Shown: positions 1-13,900 of the stretch, one piece after another | Layout of the letters: each line of letters begins with the position of its first letter | Numbering within the stretch: position 1 is the stretch's first letter | From: Hydractinia symbiolongicarpus | Lineage: Eukaryota > Cnidaria > Hydrozoa > Anthoathecata > Hydractiniidae | Direction: 5' to 3' | Assembly (NCBI RefSeq): GCF_029227915.1 | Contig: NC_079876.1 | Span: forward strand, 126,001-190,000 | Length of the DNA: 64,000 nucleotides | Translations under genes and position numbers: made by a program | The notes under the pieces: model-generated | Database searches by the model: none | What the model saw: the letters and a program-made list of their open reading frames with translations, nothing else | What the model was told of the DNA's origin: nothing

Positions 1-1624
1 TACTTTTGACTATACGGGCCGAGTCCGGGATTTACGGGAAGTCGCGGGATTTCGTTTGCCGGCGATTAAACTTCTTTTATTCAGCGTCTCATCAAAAATG
101 AAAACATTTTTAAAAACTACAAGTCTCATGGGCTTTAGTGGTGAAATAATAATTTAAAAAATCGTTCGGGAAATGAGTTTACACCCTGGGTTCATTCTTT
201 GTATACTTTCGACTATACGGGCCGAGTCCAGGATTTACGGGAAATCGCAGGTTTTCGTTTGCCGGCGATTAAACTTCTTTTATTTGGCGTCTCATCAAAA
301 ATAAAAACATTTTTGAAAACTACAAGTCTCATGCGTTTTAGTGGTGAAAAAATAATTTAAAAAATCGTTCGGGAAATGAGTTTACTCCCTGGGTACTTTC
401 TTTGTATACTTTTGACTATGCGGGCCGAGTCCGGGATTTACGGGAAATCGCGGGTTTTCGTTTGCCGGCGATTAAACTTTTTTTATTCAGCGTCTCATCA
501 AAAATGAAAACCATTTTGAAAACTACAAGTCTCATGCGTTTTAGTGGTGAAAAAATAATTTAAAAAATCGTTCGGGAAATGAGTTTACTCCCTGGGTACT
601 TTCTTTGTATACTTTTGACTATACGGGCCGAGTCCGGGGTTTACGGGAAATAGCAGGTTTTCGTTTGCCGGCAATTAAACTTCTTTTATTCAGCGTCTCA
701 TCAAAAATGAAAACATTTTTAAAAACTACAAGTCTCATGCGTTTTAGTGGTGAAAAAATAATTTAAAAAATCGTTCGGGAAATGAGTTTACTCCCTGGGT
801 ACTTTCTTTGTATACTTTTGACTATACGGGCCGAGTCCGGGATTTACGGGAAATCGCGGATTTTTGTTTGCCGGCGATTAAACTTCTTTTATTCAGCGTC
901 TCATCAAAAATGAAAACATTTTTGAAAACCACAAGTCTCATGCGTTTTAGTGGTGAAAAGATAATTTAAAAAATCGTTTTGGAAATGGGTTTACTCACAA
1001 GGTACTTTCTTTGTATACATTCGACTATACGGGCCAAGCCCGGGATTTACGGGAAATCGCGGGTTTTCGTTTGCCGGCGATAAAACCACTTTCATTAAGC
1101 GTCTCAACAAAAATGAAAACATTTCTGAAAACTACAAGTCTCATGCGTTTTAGTGGTGAAAAAATAATTTAAAAAATCGTTCAGGAAATGAGTTTACACC
1201 CCGGGTACTTTCTTTGTATACTTTTGACTAGACGGGCCGAGTCCGGGATTTACGGGAAATCGCAGGTTTTCGTTTGCCGGCGATTAAACTTCTTTTATTC
1301 AGCGTCTCATCAAAAATGAAAAAAATTTTAAAAACTACAAGTCTCATGCGTTTTAGTGGTGAAAAAATAATTTAAAAAATCGTTCGGGAAATGAGTTTAC
1401 TCCCTGGGTACTTTCTTTGTATACTTTTTACTATATGGGCCGAGTCCGGGATTTACGGGAAGTCGCGGGTTTTCGTTTGCCGGCGATTTAGCTTCTTTTA
1501 TTAACCGTCTCATCAAAAATGAACACATTTTTGAAAACTACAAGTCTCATGCGTTTTAGTGGTGAAATAATAATTTAAAAAATCGTTCGGGAAATGAGTT
1601 TACTCCCTGGGTACTTTCTTTGTA
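1..1624 (+). repeat. 8-mer HOR, copy 1 (1,624 bp)
   Basis: The opening sequence, with its rare GAAGTCGCGGGATTTCG allele, recurs at 1625, exactly 8 x 203 bp later. Shared rare variants keep the same order in both copies: TTTGGCGTC, AAAACCATTTT, GAAATAGCAGG, the TTTTGGAAATGGG junction, the CACTTTCATTA block and GACTAGACGG. The last monomer, with CTATATGGG and TTAACCGTC, is not repeated in copy 2. The true left edge of this copy lies outside the window. Confidence 0.9.
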
Positions 1625-3030
1625 TACTTTTGACTATACGGGCCGAGTCCGGGATTTACGGGAAGTCGCGGGATTTCGTTTGCCGGCGATTAAACTTCTT
1701 TTATTCAGCGTCTCATCAAAAATGAAAACATTTTTAAAAACTACAAGTCTCATGGGCTTTAGTGGTGAAATAATAATTTAAAAAATCGTTCGGGAAATGA
1801 GTTTACACCCTGGGTTCATTCTTTGTATACTTTCGACTATACGGGCCGAGTCCAGGATTTACGGGAAATCGCAGGTTTTCGTTTGCCGGCGATTAAACTT
1901 CTTTTATTTGGCGTCTCATCAAAAATAAAAACATTTTTGAAAACTACAAGTCTCATGCGTTTTAGTGGTGAAAAAATAATTTAAAAAATCGTTCGGGAAA
2001 TGAGTTTACTCCCTGGGTACTTTCTTTGTATACTTTTGACTATGCGGGCCGAGTCCGGGATTTACGGGAAATCGCGGGTTTTCGTTTGCCGGCGATTAAA
2101 CTTTTTTTATTCAGCGTCTCATCAAAAATGAAAACCATTTTGAAAACTACAAGTCTCATGCGTTTTAGTGGTGAAAAAATAATTTAAAAAATCGTTCGGG
2201 AAATGAGTTTACTCCCTGGGTACTTTCTTTGTATACTTTTGACTATACGGGCCGAGTCCGGGATTTACGGGAAATAGCAGGTTTTCGTTTGCCGGCAATT
2301 AAACTTCTTTTATTCAGCGTCTCATCAAAAATGAAAACATTTTTAAAAACTACAAGTCTCATGCGTTTTAGTGGTGAAAAAATAATTTAAAAAATCGTTC
2401 GGGAAATGAGTTTACTCCCTGGGTACTTTCTTTGTATACTTTTGACTATACGGGCCGAGTCCGGGATTTACGGGAAATCGCGGATTTTTGTTTGCCGGCG
2501 ATTAAACTTCTTTTATTCAGCGTCTCATCAAAAATGAAAACATTTTTGAAAACCACAAGTCTCATGCGTTTTAGTGGTGAAAAGATAATTTAAAAAATCG
2601 TTTTGGAAATGGGTTTACTCACAAGGTACTTTCTTTGTATACATTCGACTATACGGGCCAAGCCCGGGATTTACGGGAAATCGCGGGTTTTCGTTTGCCG
2701 GCGATTAAACCACTTTCATTAAGCGTCTTAACAAAAATGAAAACATTTCTGAAAACTACAAGTCTCATGCGTTTTAGTGGTGAAAAAATAATTTAAAAAA
2801 TCGTTCGGGAAATGAGTTTACACCCCGGGTACTTTCTTTGTATACTTTTGACTAGACGGGCCGAGTCCGGGATTTACGGGAAATCGCAGGTTTTCGTTTG
2901 CCGGCGATTAAACTTCTTTTATTCAGCGTCTCCTCAAAAATGAAAACATTTTTAAAAACTACAATTCTCATGCGTTTTAGTGGTGAAAAAATAATTTAAA
3001 AAATCGTTCGGGAAATGAGTTTACTCCCTG
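1625..3030 (+). repeat. 8-mer HOR, copy 2 (about seven of eight monomers)
   Basis: Matches bases 1-1405 with few substitutions, for example GTCCGGGG in copy 1 and GTCCGGGA in copy 2 near 2260. The match fails after about 3030, where the array switches to the next, longer repeat. The GACTAGACGG monomer is shared with that next block, so the switch happened between homologous monomers. Confidence 0.85.
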
Positions 3031-6000
3031 GGTACTTTCTTTGTATACTTTAGACTATACGGGCCGAGTCCGGGATTTACGGGAAATCCCAGGTTTTCGT
3101 TTGCCGGCGATTAAACTTCTTTTATTCAGCGTCTCATCAAAAATGAAAACATTTTTGAAAACTACAAGTCTCATGCGTTTCAGTGGTGAAAAAATAATTT
3201 AAAAAATCGTTCGGGAAATGAGTTTACTCCCTGGGTACTTTCTTTGTATACTTTCGACTATACGGGCCGAGTCCGGGATTTACGGGAAGTCGCGGGTTTT
3301 CGTTTGCCGGCGATTAAACCTCTTTTATTCAGCGTCTCATCAAAAATGAAAACATTTTTAAAAACTACAAGTCTCATGGGCTTTAGTGGTGAAATAATAA
3401 TTTAAAAAATCGTTCGGGAAATGAGTTTACACACTGGGTACTTTCTTTGTATACTTTTGACTATACGGGCCGAGTCCGGGATTTACGGGAAATCGCGGGT
3501 TTTCGTTTGCCGGCGATTAAACATCTTTTATTCAGCGTTTCATCAAAAATGAAAACATTTTTAAAAACTACAAGTCTCATGGGCTTTAGTGGTGAAATAA
3601 TAATTTAAAAAATCGTTCGGGAAATGCGTTTACACCCTGGGTACTTTCTTTGTATACTTTTGACTATACGGGCCGAGTCCGGGATTTACGGGAAATCGCA
3701 GGTTTTCGTTTGCCGGCGATTAAACTTCTTTTATTCAGCGTCTCATCAAAAATGAAAACATTTTTAAAAACTACAAGTCTCATGCGTTTTAGTGGTGAAA
3801 AAATAATTTAAAAATTCGTTCGGGAAATAAGTTTACTCACTGGGTACTTTCCGTGTATACTTTTGACTATACGGGCCGAGTCCGGGATTTACGGGAAATC
3901 GCAAGTTTTCGTTTGCCGTCGATTAAACTTCTTATATTCAGCGTCTCATCAAAAATGAAAACATATCTGAAAACTACAAGTCTCATGCGTTTTAGTGGTG
4001 AAAAAATAATTTAAAAATTCGTTCGGAAAAAGAGTTTACTCACTGGGTACTTTCCTTGTATACTTTTAATTATACGGGCTGAGTCCGGGATTTACGGGAA
4101 ATCGCAGGTTTTCGTTTGCCGGCGATTAAACTTCTTTTATTCAGCGTCTCATCAAAAATGAAAACATTTTTAAAAACTACAAGTCTCATGGGCCTTAGTG
4201 GTGAAATAATAATTTAAAAAATCGTTTGGGAAATGAGTTTACTCCCTGGGTACTTTCTTTGTATACTTTTGACTATACGGGCCGAGTCCGGGATTTACGG
4301 GAAATCGCAGATTTTCGTTTGCCGGCGATTAAACTTCTTTTATTCAGCGTCTCATCAAAAATGAAAACATTTTTGAAAACTACAAGTCTCATGCGTTTTA
4401 GTGGTGAAAAAATAATTTAAAAAATCGTTCGGGAAATGAGTTTACACCCTGGGTACTTTCTTTGTATACTTTTGACTATAAGGGCCGAGTCCGGGATTTA
4501 CGGGAAATCACAGGTTTTCGTTTGCCGGCGATTAAACTTCTTTTTTTCAGCGTCTCATCAAAAATGAAAACATTTTTAAAAACTACAAGTCTCATGCGTT
4601 TTAGTGGTGAAAAAATAATTTAAAAATTCGTTCGGGAAATAAGTTTACTCACTGGGTACTTTCCTTGTATACTTTTGACTATACGGGCCGAGTCCGGGAT
4701 TTACGGGAAGTCGCAGGTTTTCGTTTGCCGGCGATTAAACTTCTTATATTCAGCGTCTCATCAAAAATGAAAACATTTTTGAAAATACAAGTCTCATGCG
4801 TTTTAGTGGTGAAAAAATAATTTAAAAAATCGTTCGGGAAATGAGTTTACACCCTGGGTACTTTCTTTGTATACTTTTGACTATACGGGCCGAGTCCGGG
4901 ATTTACGGGAAACCGCAGGTTTTCGTTTGCCGGCGATTAAACTTCTTTTATTCAGCGTCTAATCAAAAATAAAAACATTTTTGAAAACTACAAGTCCCAT
5001 GGGCTTTTGTGGTGAAATAATAATTTAAAAAAACGTTTGGGAAATGAGTTTACTCCCTGGGTACTTTCTTTGTATACTTTTGACTATACGGGCCGAGGTC
5101 AGGATTTACGGGAAATCGCAGGTTTTCGTTTGCCGGCGATTAAACTTCTTTTATTCAGCGTCTCATTAAAAATAAAAACATTTTTGAAAACTACAAGTCT
5201 CATGCGTTTTAGTGGTGAAAAAATAATTTAAAAAATCGTTCGGGAAATAAGTTTACACCCTGGGTACTTTCTTTGTATACTTTTGACTATACGGGCCGAG
5301 TCCAGGATTTACGGGAAATCGCAGGTTTTCGTTTGCCGGCGATTAAAATTCTTTTATTTAGCGTCTAATCAAAAATAAAAACATTTTTGAAAACTACAAG
5401 TCCCATGGGCTTTAGTGGTGAAATAATAATTTAAAAAATCGTTTGGGAAATGAGTTTACTCCCTGGGTACTTTCTTTGTATACTTTTGACTATACGGGCC
5501 GAGGTCAGGATTTACGGGAAATCGCAGGTTTTCGTTTGCCGGCGATTAAACTTCTTTTATTCAGCGTCTCATTAAAAATGAAAACATTTTTGAAAACTAC
5601 AAGTCTCATGCGTTTTAGTGGTGAAAAAATAATTTAAAAAATCGTTCGGGAAATAAGTTTACACCCTGGGTACTTTCTTTGTATACTTTTGACTATACGG
5701 GCCGAGTCCAGGATTTACGGGAAATCGCAGGTTTTCGTTTGCCGGCGATTAAAATTCTTTTATTTAGCGTCTAATCAAAAATAAAAACATTTTTGAAAAC
5801 TACAAGTCCCATGGGCTTTAGTGGTGAAATAATAATTTAAAAAATCGTTTGGGAAATGAGTTTACTCCCTGGGTACTTTCTTTGTATACTTTTGACTATA
5901 CGGGCCGAGGTCAGGATTTACGGGAAATCGCAGGTTTTCGTTTGCCGGCGATTAAACTTCTTTTATTCAGCGTCTCATTAAAAATGAAAACATTTTTGAA

Positions 6001-6675
6001 AACTACAAGTCTCATGCGTTTTAGTGGTGAAAAAATAATTTAAAAAATCGTTCGGGAAATGAGTTTACACACTGGGTACTTTCTTTGTATACTTTTGACT
6101 ATACGGGCCGAGTCCGGGATTTACGGGAAATCGCGGGTTTTCGTTTGCCGGCGATTAAATATCTTTTATTCAGCGTTTCATCAAAAATGAAAACATTTTT
6201 AAAAACTACAAGTCTCATGGGCTTTAGTGGTGAAATAATAATTTAAAAAATCGTTCGGGAAATGCGTTTACACCCTGGGTACTTTCTTTGTATACTTTTG
6301 ACTATACGGGCCGAGTCCGGGATTTACGGGAAATCGCAGGTTTTCGTTTGCCGGCGATTAAACTTCTTTTATTCAGCGTCTCATCAAAAATGAAAACATT
6401 TTTAAAAACTACAAGTCTCATGCGTTTTAGTGGTGAAAAAATAATTTAAAAATTCGTTCGGGAAATAAGTTTACTCACTGGGTACTTTCTTTGTATGCAT
6501 TCGACTATACGGGCCAAGCCCGGGATTTACGGGAAATCGCGGGTTTTCGTTTGCCGGCGATTAAACCACTTTCATTAAGCGTCTCATCAAAAATAAAAAC
6601 ATTTCTGAAAACTACAAGTCTCATGCGTTTTAGTGGTGAAAAAATAATTTAAAAAATCGTTCGGGAAATGAGTTT
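2820..6675 (+). repeat. Long HOR, copy A (about 19 monomers)
   Basis: First version of the ~20-mer. It shares with copy B the order: GACTAGACGG, ACAATTCTC, CTTTCGACTA with CCTCTTTT, ACACACTGGG with the CGTTTCATC allele, TTTCCGTGTATAC, TTTTAATTATACG, CTATAAGGGCC, and GAAAATACAAG with a 1-bp loss. Offsets to copy B are 3,653 to 4,059 bp because whole monomers are missing or extra between the copies. It also contains the 406-bp dimer expansion at 5037-6051. Confidence 0.8.
5037..6051 (+). repeat. 406-bp dimer expansion, five monomers X-Y-X-Y-X
   Basis: Monomer X (TCGTTTGGG, GAGGTCAGG, CTCATTAAAAAT) starts at 5037, 5443 and 5849, exactly 406 bp apart. Monomer Y (GAAATAAGT, GATTAAAATTC, TTTAGCGTCTAATC, TCCCATGGGC) fills the gaps. 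The units are nearly identical (one difference is AAAATAAAAAC versus AAAATGAAAAC in X). Copies B and C have X only once at the equivalent place, so this is a local dimer amplification in copy A. Confidence 0.88.
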
Positions 6676-9600
6676 ACATCCCAGGTACTTTCTTTGTATA
6701 CTTTTGACTAGACGGGCCGAGTCCGGGATTTACGGGAAATCGCAGGTTTTCGTTTGCCGGCGATTAAACTTCTTTTATTCAGCGTCTCATCAAAAATGAA
6801 AACATTTTTAAAAACTACAATTCTCATGCGTTTTAGTGGTGAAAAAATAATTTAAAAAATCGTTCGGGAAATGAGTTTACTCCCTGGGTACTTTCTTTGT
6901 ATACTTTCGACTATACGGGCCGAGTCCGGGATTTACGGGAAGTCGCGGGTTTTCGTTTGCCGGCGATTAAACCTCTTTTATTCAGCGTCTCATCAAAAAT
7001 GAAAACATTTTTAAAAACTACAAGTCTCATGGGCTTTAGTGGTGAAATAATAATTTAAAAAATCGTTCGGGAAATGAGTTTACACACTGGGTACTTTCTT
7101 TGTATACTTTTGACTATACGGGCCGAGTCCGGGATTTACGGGAAATCGCGGGTTTTCGTTTGCCGGCGATTAAACATCTTTTATTCAGCGTTTCATCAAA
7201 AATGAAAATATTTTTAAAAACTACAAGTCTCATGGGCTTTAGTGGTGAAATAATAATTTAAAAAATCGTTCGGGAAATGCGTTTACACCCTGGGTACATT
7301 CTTTGTATACATTTGACTATACGGGCCGAGTCCGGGATTTACGGGAAATCGCAGGTTTTCGTTTGCCGGCGATTAAACTTCTTTTATTCAGCGTCTCATC
7401 AAAAATGAAAACATTTTTAAAAACTACAAGTCTCATTCGTTTTAGTGGTGAAAAAATAATTTAAGAATTCGTTCGGGAAATGAGTTTACACACTGGGTAC
7501 TTTCTTTGTATACTTTTGACTATACGGGCCGAGTCCGGGATTTACGGGAAATCGCGGGTTTTCGTTTGCCGGCGATTAAACATCTTTTACTCAGCGTTTC
7601 ATCAAAAATGAAAACATTATTAAAAACTACAAGTCTCATGGGCTTTAGTGGTGAAATAATAATTTAAAAAATCGTTCGGGAAATGCGTTTACACCCTGGG
7701 TACTTTCTTTGTATACTTTTGACTATACGGGCCGAGTCCGGGATTTACGGGAAATCGCAGGTTTTCGTTTGCCGGCGATTAAACTTCTTTTATTCAGCGT
7801 CTCATCAAAAATGAAAACATTTTTAAAAACTACAAGCCTCATGCGTTTTAGTGGTGAAAAAATAATTTAAAAATTCGTTCGGGAAATAAGTTTACTCACT
7901 GGGTACTTTCCGTATATACTTTTGACTATACGGGCCGAGTCCGGGATTTACGGGAAATCGCAAGTTTTCGTTTGCCGTCGATTAAACTTCTTATATTCAG
8001 CGTCTCATCAAAAATGAAAACATATCTAAAAACTACAAGTCTCATGCGTTTTAGTGGTGAAAAAATAATTTAAAAATTCGTTCGGGAAATGAGTTTACTC
8101 ACTGGGTACTTTCCTTGTATACTTTTAATTATACGGGCCGAGTCCGGGATTTACGGGAAATCGCAGGTTTTCGTTTGCCGGCGATTAAACTTCTTTTATT
8201 CAGCGTCTCATCAAAAATGAAAACATTTTTAAAAACTACAAGTCTCATGGGCCTTAGTGGTGAAATAATAATTTAAAAAATCGTTTGGGAAATGAGTTTA
8301 CTCCCTGGGTACTTTCTTTGTATACTTTTGACTATACGGGCCGAGTCCGGGATTTACGGGAAATCGCAGATTTTCGTTTGCCGGCGATTAAACTTCTTTT
8401 ATTCAGCGTCTCATCAAAAATGAAAACATTTTTGAAAACTACAAGTCTCATGCGTTTTAGTGGTGAAAAAATAATTTAAAAAATCGTTCGGGAAATGAGT
8501 TTACACCCTGGGTACTTTCTTTGTATACTTTTGACTATAAGGGCCGAGTCCGGGATTTACGGGAAATCGCAGGTTTTCGTTTGCCGGCGATTAAACTTCT
8601 TTTTTTCAGCGTCTCATCAAAAATGAAAACATTTTTAAAAACTACAAGTCTCATGCGTTTTAGTGGTGAAAAAATAATTTAAAAATTCGTTCGGGAAATA
8701 AGTTTACTCACTGGGTACTTTCCTTGTATACTTTTGACTATACGGGCCGAGTCCGGGATTTACGGGAAGTCGCAGGTTTTCGTTTGCCGGCGATTAAACT
8801 TCTTATATTCAGCGTCTCATCAAAAATGAAAACATTTTTGAAAATACAAGTCTCATGCGTTTTAGTGGTGAAAAAATAATTTAAAAAATCGTTCGGGAAA
8901 TGAGTTTACACCCTGGGTACTTTCTTTGTATACTTTTGACTATAAGGGCCGAGTCCGGGATTTACGGGAAATCGCAGGTTTTCGTTTACCGGCGATTAAA
9001 CTTCTTTTTTTCAGCGTCTCATCAAAAATGAAAACATTTTTAAAAACTACAAGTCTCATGCGTTTTAGTGGTGAAAAAATAATTTAAAAATTCGTTCGGG
9101 AAATAAGTTTACTCACTGGGTACTTTCCTTGTATACTTTTGACTATACGGGCCGAGTCCGGGATTTACGGGAATTCGCAGGTTTTCGTTTGCCGGCGATT
9201 AAACTTCTTATATTCAGCGTCTCATCAAAAATGAAAACATTTTTGAAAACTACAAGTCTCATGCGTTTTAGTGGTGAAAAAATAATTTAAAAAATCGTTC
9301 GGGAAATGAGTTTACACCCTGGGTACTTTCTTTGTATACTTTTGACTATACGGGCCGAGTCCGGGATTTACGGGAAACCGCAGGTTTTCGTTTGCCGGCG
9401 ATTAAACTTCTTTTATTCAGCGTCTAATCAAAAATAAAAACATTTTTGAAAACTACAAGTCCCATGGGCTTTTGTGGTGAAATAATAATTTAAAAAATCG
9501 TTTGGGAAATGAGTTTACTCCCTGGGTACTTTCTTTGTATACTTTTGACTATACGGGCCGAGGTCAGGATTTACGGGAAATCGCAGGTTTTCGTTTGCCG

Positions 9601-10936
9601 GCGATTAAACTTCTTTTATTCAGCGTCTCATTAAAAATAAAAACATTTTTGAAAACTACAAGTCTCATGCGTTTTAGTGGTGAAAAAATAATTTAAAAAA
9701 TCGTTCGGGAAATGAGTTTACACCCTGGGTACTTTCTTTGTATACTTTTGACTATACGGGCCGAGTCCGGGATTTACGGGAAGTCGCAGGTTTTCGTTTG
9801 CCGGCGATTAAACTTCTTATATTCAGCGTCTCATCAAAAATGAAAACATTTTTGAAAATACAAGTCTCATGCGTTTTAGTGGTGAAAAAATAATTTAAAA
9901 AATCGTTCGGGAAATGAGTTTACACCCTGGGTACTTTCTTTGTATACTTTTGACTATAAGGGCCGAGTCCGGGATTTACGGGAAATCGCAGGTTTTCGTT
10001 TACCGGCGATTAAACTTCTTTTTTTCAGCGTCTCATCAAAAATGAAAACATTTTTAAAAACTACAAGTCTCATGCGTTTTAGTGGTGAAAAAATAATTTA
10101 AAATTTCGTTCGGGAAATAAGTTTACTCACTGGGTACTTTCCTTGTATACTTTTGACTATACGGGCCGAGTCCGGGGTTTACGGGAAATCGCAGGTTTTC
10201 GTTTACCGGCGATTAAACTTCTTTTTTTCAGCGTCTCATCAAAAATGAAAACATTTTTAAAAACTACAAGTCTCATGCGTTTTAGTGGTGAAAAAATAAT
10301 TTAAAAATTCGTTCGGGAAATAAGTTTACTCACTGGGTACTTTCCTTGTATACTTTTGACTATACGGGCCGAGTCCGGGATTTACGGGAATTCGCAGGTT
10401 TTCGTTTGCCGGCGATTAAACTTCTTATATTCAGCGTCTCATCAAAAATGAAAACATTTTTGAAAACTACAAGTCTCATGCGTTTTAGTGGTGAAAAAAT
10501 AATTTAAAAAATCGTTCGGGAAATGAGTTTACACCCTGGGTACTTTCTTTGTATACTTTTGACTATACGGGCCGAGTCCGGGATTTACGGGAAACCGCAG
10601 GTTTTCGTTTGCCGGCGATTAAACTTCTTTTATTCAGCGTCTAATCAAAAATAAAAACATTTTTGAAAACTACAAGTCTCATGCGTTTTAGTGGTGAAAA
10701 AATAATTTAAAAAATCGTTCGGGAAATGAGTTTACACCCTGGGTACTTTCTTTGTATACTTTTGACTATACGGGCCGAGTCCGGGATTTACGGGAAATCG
10801 CAGGTTTTCGTTTGCCGGCGATTAAACTTCTTTTATTTAGCGTCTAATCAAAAATAAAAACATTTTTGAAAACTACAAGTCCCATGGGCTTTAGTGGTGA
10901 AATAATAATTTAAAAAATCGTTTGGGAAATGAGTTT
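6676..10936 (+). repeat. Long HOR, copy B (21 monomers, 4,261 bp)
   Basis: Begins at the distinctive ACATCCCAGG allele at 6676, which recurs at 10937. A GAATTC created by a rare change at 7465 recurs at 11726, also 4,261 bp away. From about 8285 onward copies B and C run at a constant offset of 4,058 bp with very few differences. Relative to copy A it has gained a dimer near 7488 and another near 8885. Confidence 0.85.
7082..7893 (+). repeat. Local dimer duplication inside HOR copy B (2 x 406 bp)
   Basis: ACACACTGGG with the CGTTTCATC allele occurs at 7082 and again at 7488, each followed by a GAAATGCGTTTACACC monomer. The arrangement is preserved in copy C (11343 onward) but is single in copy A, so the dimer was duplicated after A split from the B/C ancestor and before B was duplicated to C. 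Confidence 0.75.
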
Positions 10937-13900
10937 ACATCCCAGGTACTTTCTTTGTATACTTTTGACTAGACGGGCCGAGTCCGGGATTTACGGGAAG
11001 TCGCGGGTTTTCGTTTGCCGGCGATTAAACCTCTTTTATTCAGCGTCTCATCAAAAATGAAAACATTTTTAAAAACTACAAGTCTCATGGGCTTTAGTGG
11101 TGAAATAATAATTTAAAAAATCGTTCGGGAAATGAGTTTACTCCCTGGGTACTTTCTTTGTATACTTTAGACTATACGGGCCGAGTCCGGGATTTACGGG
11201 AAGTCGCGGGTTTTCGTTTGCCGGCGATTAAACCTCTTTTATTCAGCGTCTCATCAAAAATGAAAACATTTTTAAAAACTACAAGTCTCATGGGCTTTAG
11301 TGGTGAAATAATAATTTAAAAAATCGTTCGGGAAATGAGTTTACACACTGGGTACTTTCTTTGTATACTTTTGACTATACGGGCCGAGTCCGGGATTTAC
11401 GGGAAATCGCGGGTTTTCGTTTGCCGGCGATTAAACATCTTTTATTCAGCGTTTCATCAAAAATGAAAATATTTTTAAAAACTACAAGTCTCATGGGCTT
11501 TAGTGGTGAAATAATAATTTAAAAAATCGTTCGGGAAATGCGTTTACACCCTGGGTACATTCTTTGTATACTTTTGACTATACGGGCCGAGTCCGGGATT
11601 TACGGGAAATCGCAGGTTTTCGTTTGCCGGCGATTAAACTTCTTTTATTCAGCGTCTCATCAAAAATGAAAACATTTTTAAAAACTACAAGTCTCATTCG
11701 TTTTAGTGGTGAAAAAATAATTTAAGAATTCGTTCGGGAAATGAGTTTACACACTGGGTACTTTCTTTGTATACTTTTGACTATACGGGCCGAGTCCGGG
11801 ATTTACGGGAAATCGCGGGTTTTCGTTTGCCGGCGATTAAACATCTTTTACTCAGCGTTTCATCAAAAATGAAAACATTATTAAAAACTACAAGTCTCAT
11901 GGGCTTTAGTGGTGAAATAATAATTTAAAAAATCGTTCGGGAAATGCGTTTACACCCTGGGTACTTTCTTTGTATACTTTTGACTATACGGGCCGAGTCC
12001 GGGATTTACGGGAAATCGCAGGTTTTCGTTTGCCGGCGATTAAACTTCTTTTATTCAGCATCTCATCAAAAATGAAAACATTTTTAAAAACTACAAGCCT
12101 CATGCGTTTTAGTGGTGAAAAAATAATTTAAAAATTCGTTCGGGAAATGAGTTTACTCACTGGGTACTTTCCTTGTATACTTTTAATTATACGGGCCGAG
12201 TCCGGGATTTACGGGAAATCGCAGGTTTTCGTTTGCCGGCGATTAAACTTCTTTTATTCAGCGTCTCATCAAAAATGAAAACATTTTTAAAAACTACAAG
12301 TCTCATGGGCCTTAGTGGTGAAATAATAATTTAAAAAATCGTTTGGGAAATGAGTTTACTCCCTGGGTACTTTCTTTGTATACTTTTGACTATACGGGCC
12401 GAGTCCGGGATTTACGGGAAATCGCAGATTTTCGTTTGCCGGCGATTAAACTTCTTTTATTCAGCGTCTCATCAAAAATGAAAACATTTTTGAAAACTAC
12501 AAGTCTCATGCGTTTTAGTGGTGAAAAAATAATTTAAAAAATCGTTCGGGAAATGAGTTTACACCCTGGGTACTTTCTTTGTATACTTTTGACTATAAGG
12601 GCCGAGTCCGGGATTTACGGGAAATTGCAGGTTTTCGTTTGCCGGCGATTAAACTTCTTTTTTTCAGCGTCTCATCAAAAATGAAAACATTTTTAAAAAC
12701 TACAAGTCTCATGCGTTTTAGTGGTGAAAAAATAATTTAAAAATTCGTTCGGGAAATAAGTTTACTCACTGGGTACTTTCCTTGTATACTTTTGACTATA
12801 CGGGCCGAGTCCGGGATTTACGGGAAGTCGCAGGTTTTCGTTTGCCGGCGATTAAACTTCTTATATTCAGCGTCTCATCAAAAATGAAAACATTTTTGAA
12901 AATACAAGTCTCATGCGTTTTAGTGGTGAAAAAATAATTTAAAAAATCGTTCGGGAAATGAGTTTACACCCTGGGTACTTTCTTTGTATACTTTTGACTA
13001 TAAGGGCCGAGTCCGGGATTTACGGGAAATCGCAGGTTTTCGTTTACCGGCGATTAAACTTCTTTTTTTCAGCGTCTCATCAAAAATGAAAACATTTTTA
13101 AAAACTACAAGTCTCATGCGTTTTAGTGGTGAAAAAATAATTTAAAAATTCGTTCGGGAAATAAGTTTACTCACTGGGTACTTTCCTTGTATACTTTTGA
13201 CTATACGGGCCGAGTCCGGGATTTACGGGAATTCGCAGGTTTTCGTTTGCCGGCGATTAAACTTCTTATATTCAGCGTCTCATCAAAAATGAAAACATTT
13301 TTGAAAACTACAAGTCTCATGCGTTTTAGTGGTGAAAAAATAATTTAAAAAATCGTTCGGGAAATGAGTTTACACCCTGGGTACTTTCTTTGTATACTTT
13401 TGACTATACGGGCCGAGTCCGGGATTTACGGGAAACCGCAGGTTTTCGTTTGCCGGCGATTAAACTTCTTTTATTCAGCGTCTAATCAAAAATAAAAACA
13501 TTTTTGAAAACTACAAGTCCCATGGGCTTTTGTGGTGAAATAATAATTTAAAAAATCGTTTGGGAAATGAGTTTACTCCCTGGGTACTTTCTTTGTATAC
13601 TTTTGACTATACGGGCCGAGGTCAGGATTTACGGGAAATCGCAGGTTTTCGTTTGCCGGCGATTAAACTTCTTTTATTCAGCGTCTCATTAAAAATAAAA
13701 ACATTTTTGAAAACTACAAGTCTCATGCGTTTTAGTGGTGAAAAAATAATTTAAAAAATCGTTCGGGAAATGAGTTTACACCCTGGGTACTTTCTTTGTA
13801 TACTTTTGACTATACGGGCCGAGTCCGGGATTTACGGGAAGTCGCAGGTTTTCGTTTGCCGGCGATTAAACTTCTTATATTCAGCGTCTCATCAAAAATG

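Noticed and set aside
4226-4420. A ~64-codon plus-strand frame recurring dozens of times (for example 4226, 5037, 8285, 12343, 22003, 35088, 56173) with a similar predicted peptide
   Set aside because: It opens at TTG inside TCGTTTGGG and closes at the TAA of TAATTTAA, so it is simply one monomer read in one frame. It disappears when TCGTTCGGG replaces TCGTTTGGG, 203 bp breaks frame between monomers, changes among copies are mostly amino-acid altering, and there is no ribosome-binding, promoter or intron context.
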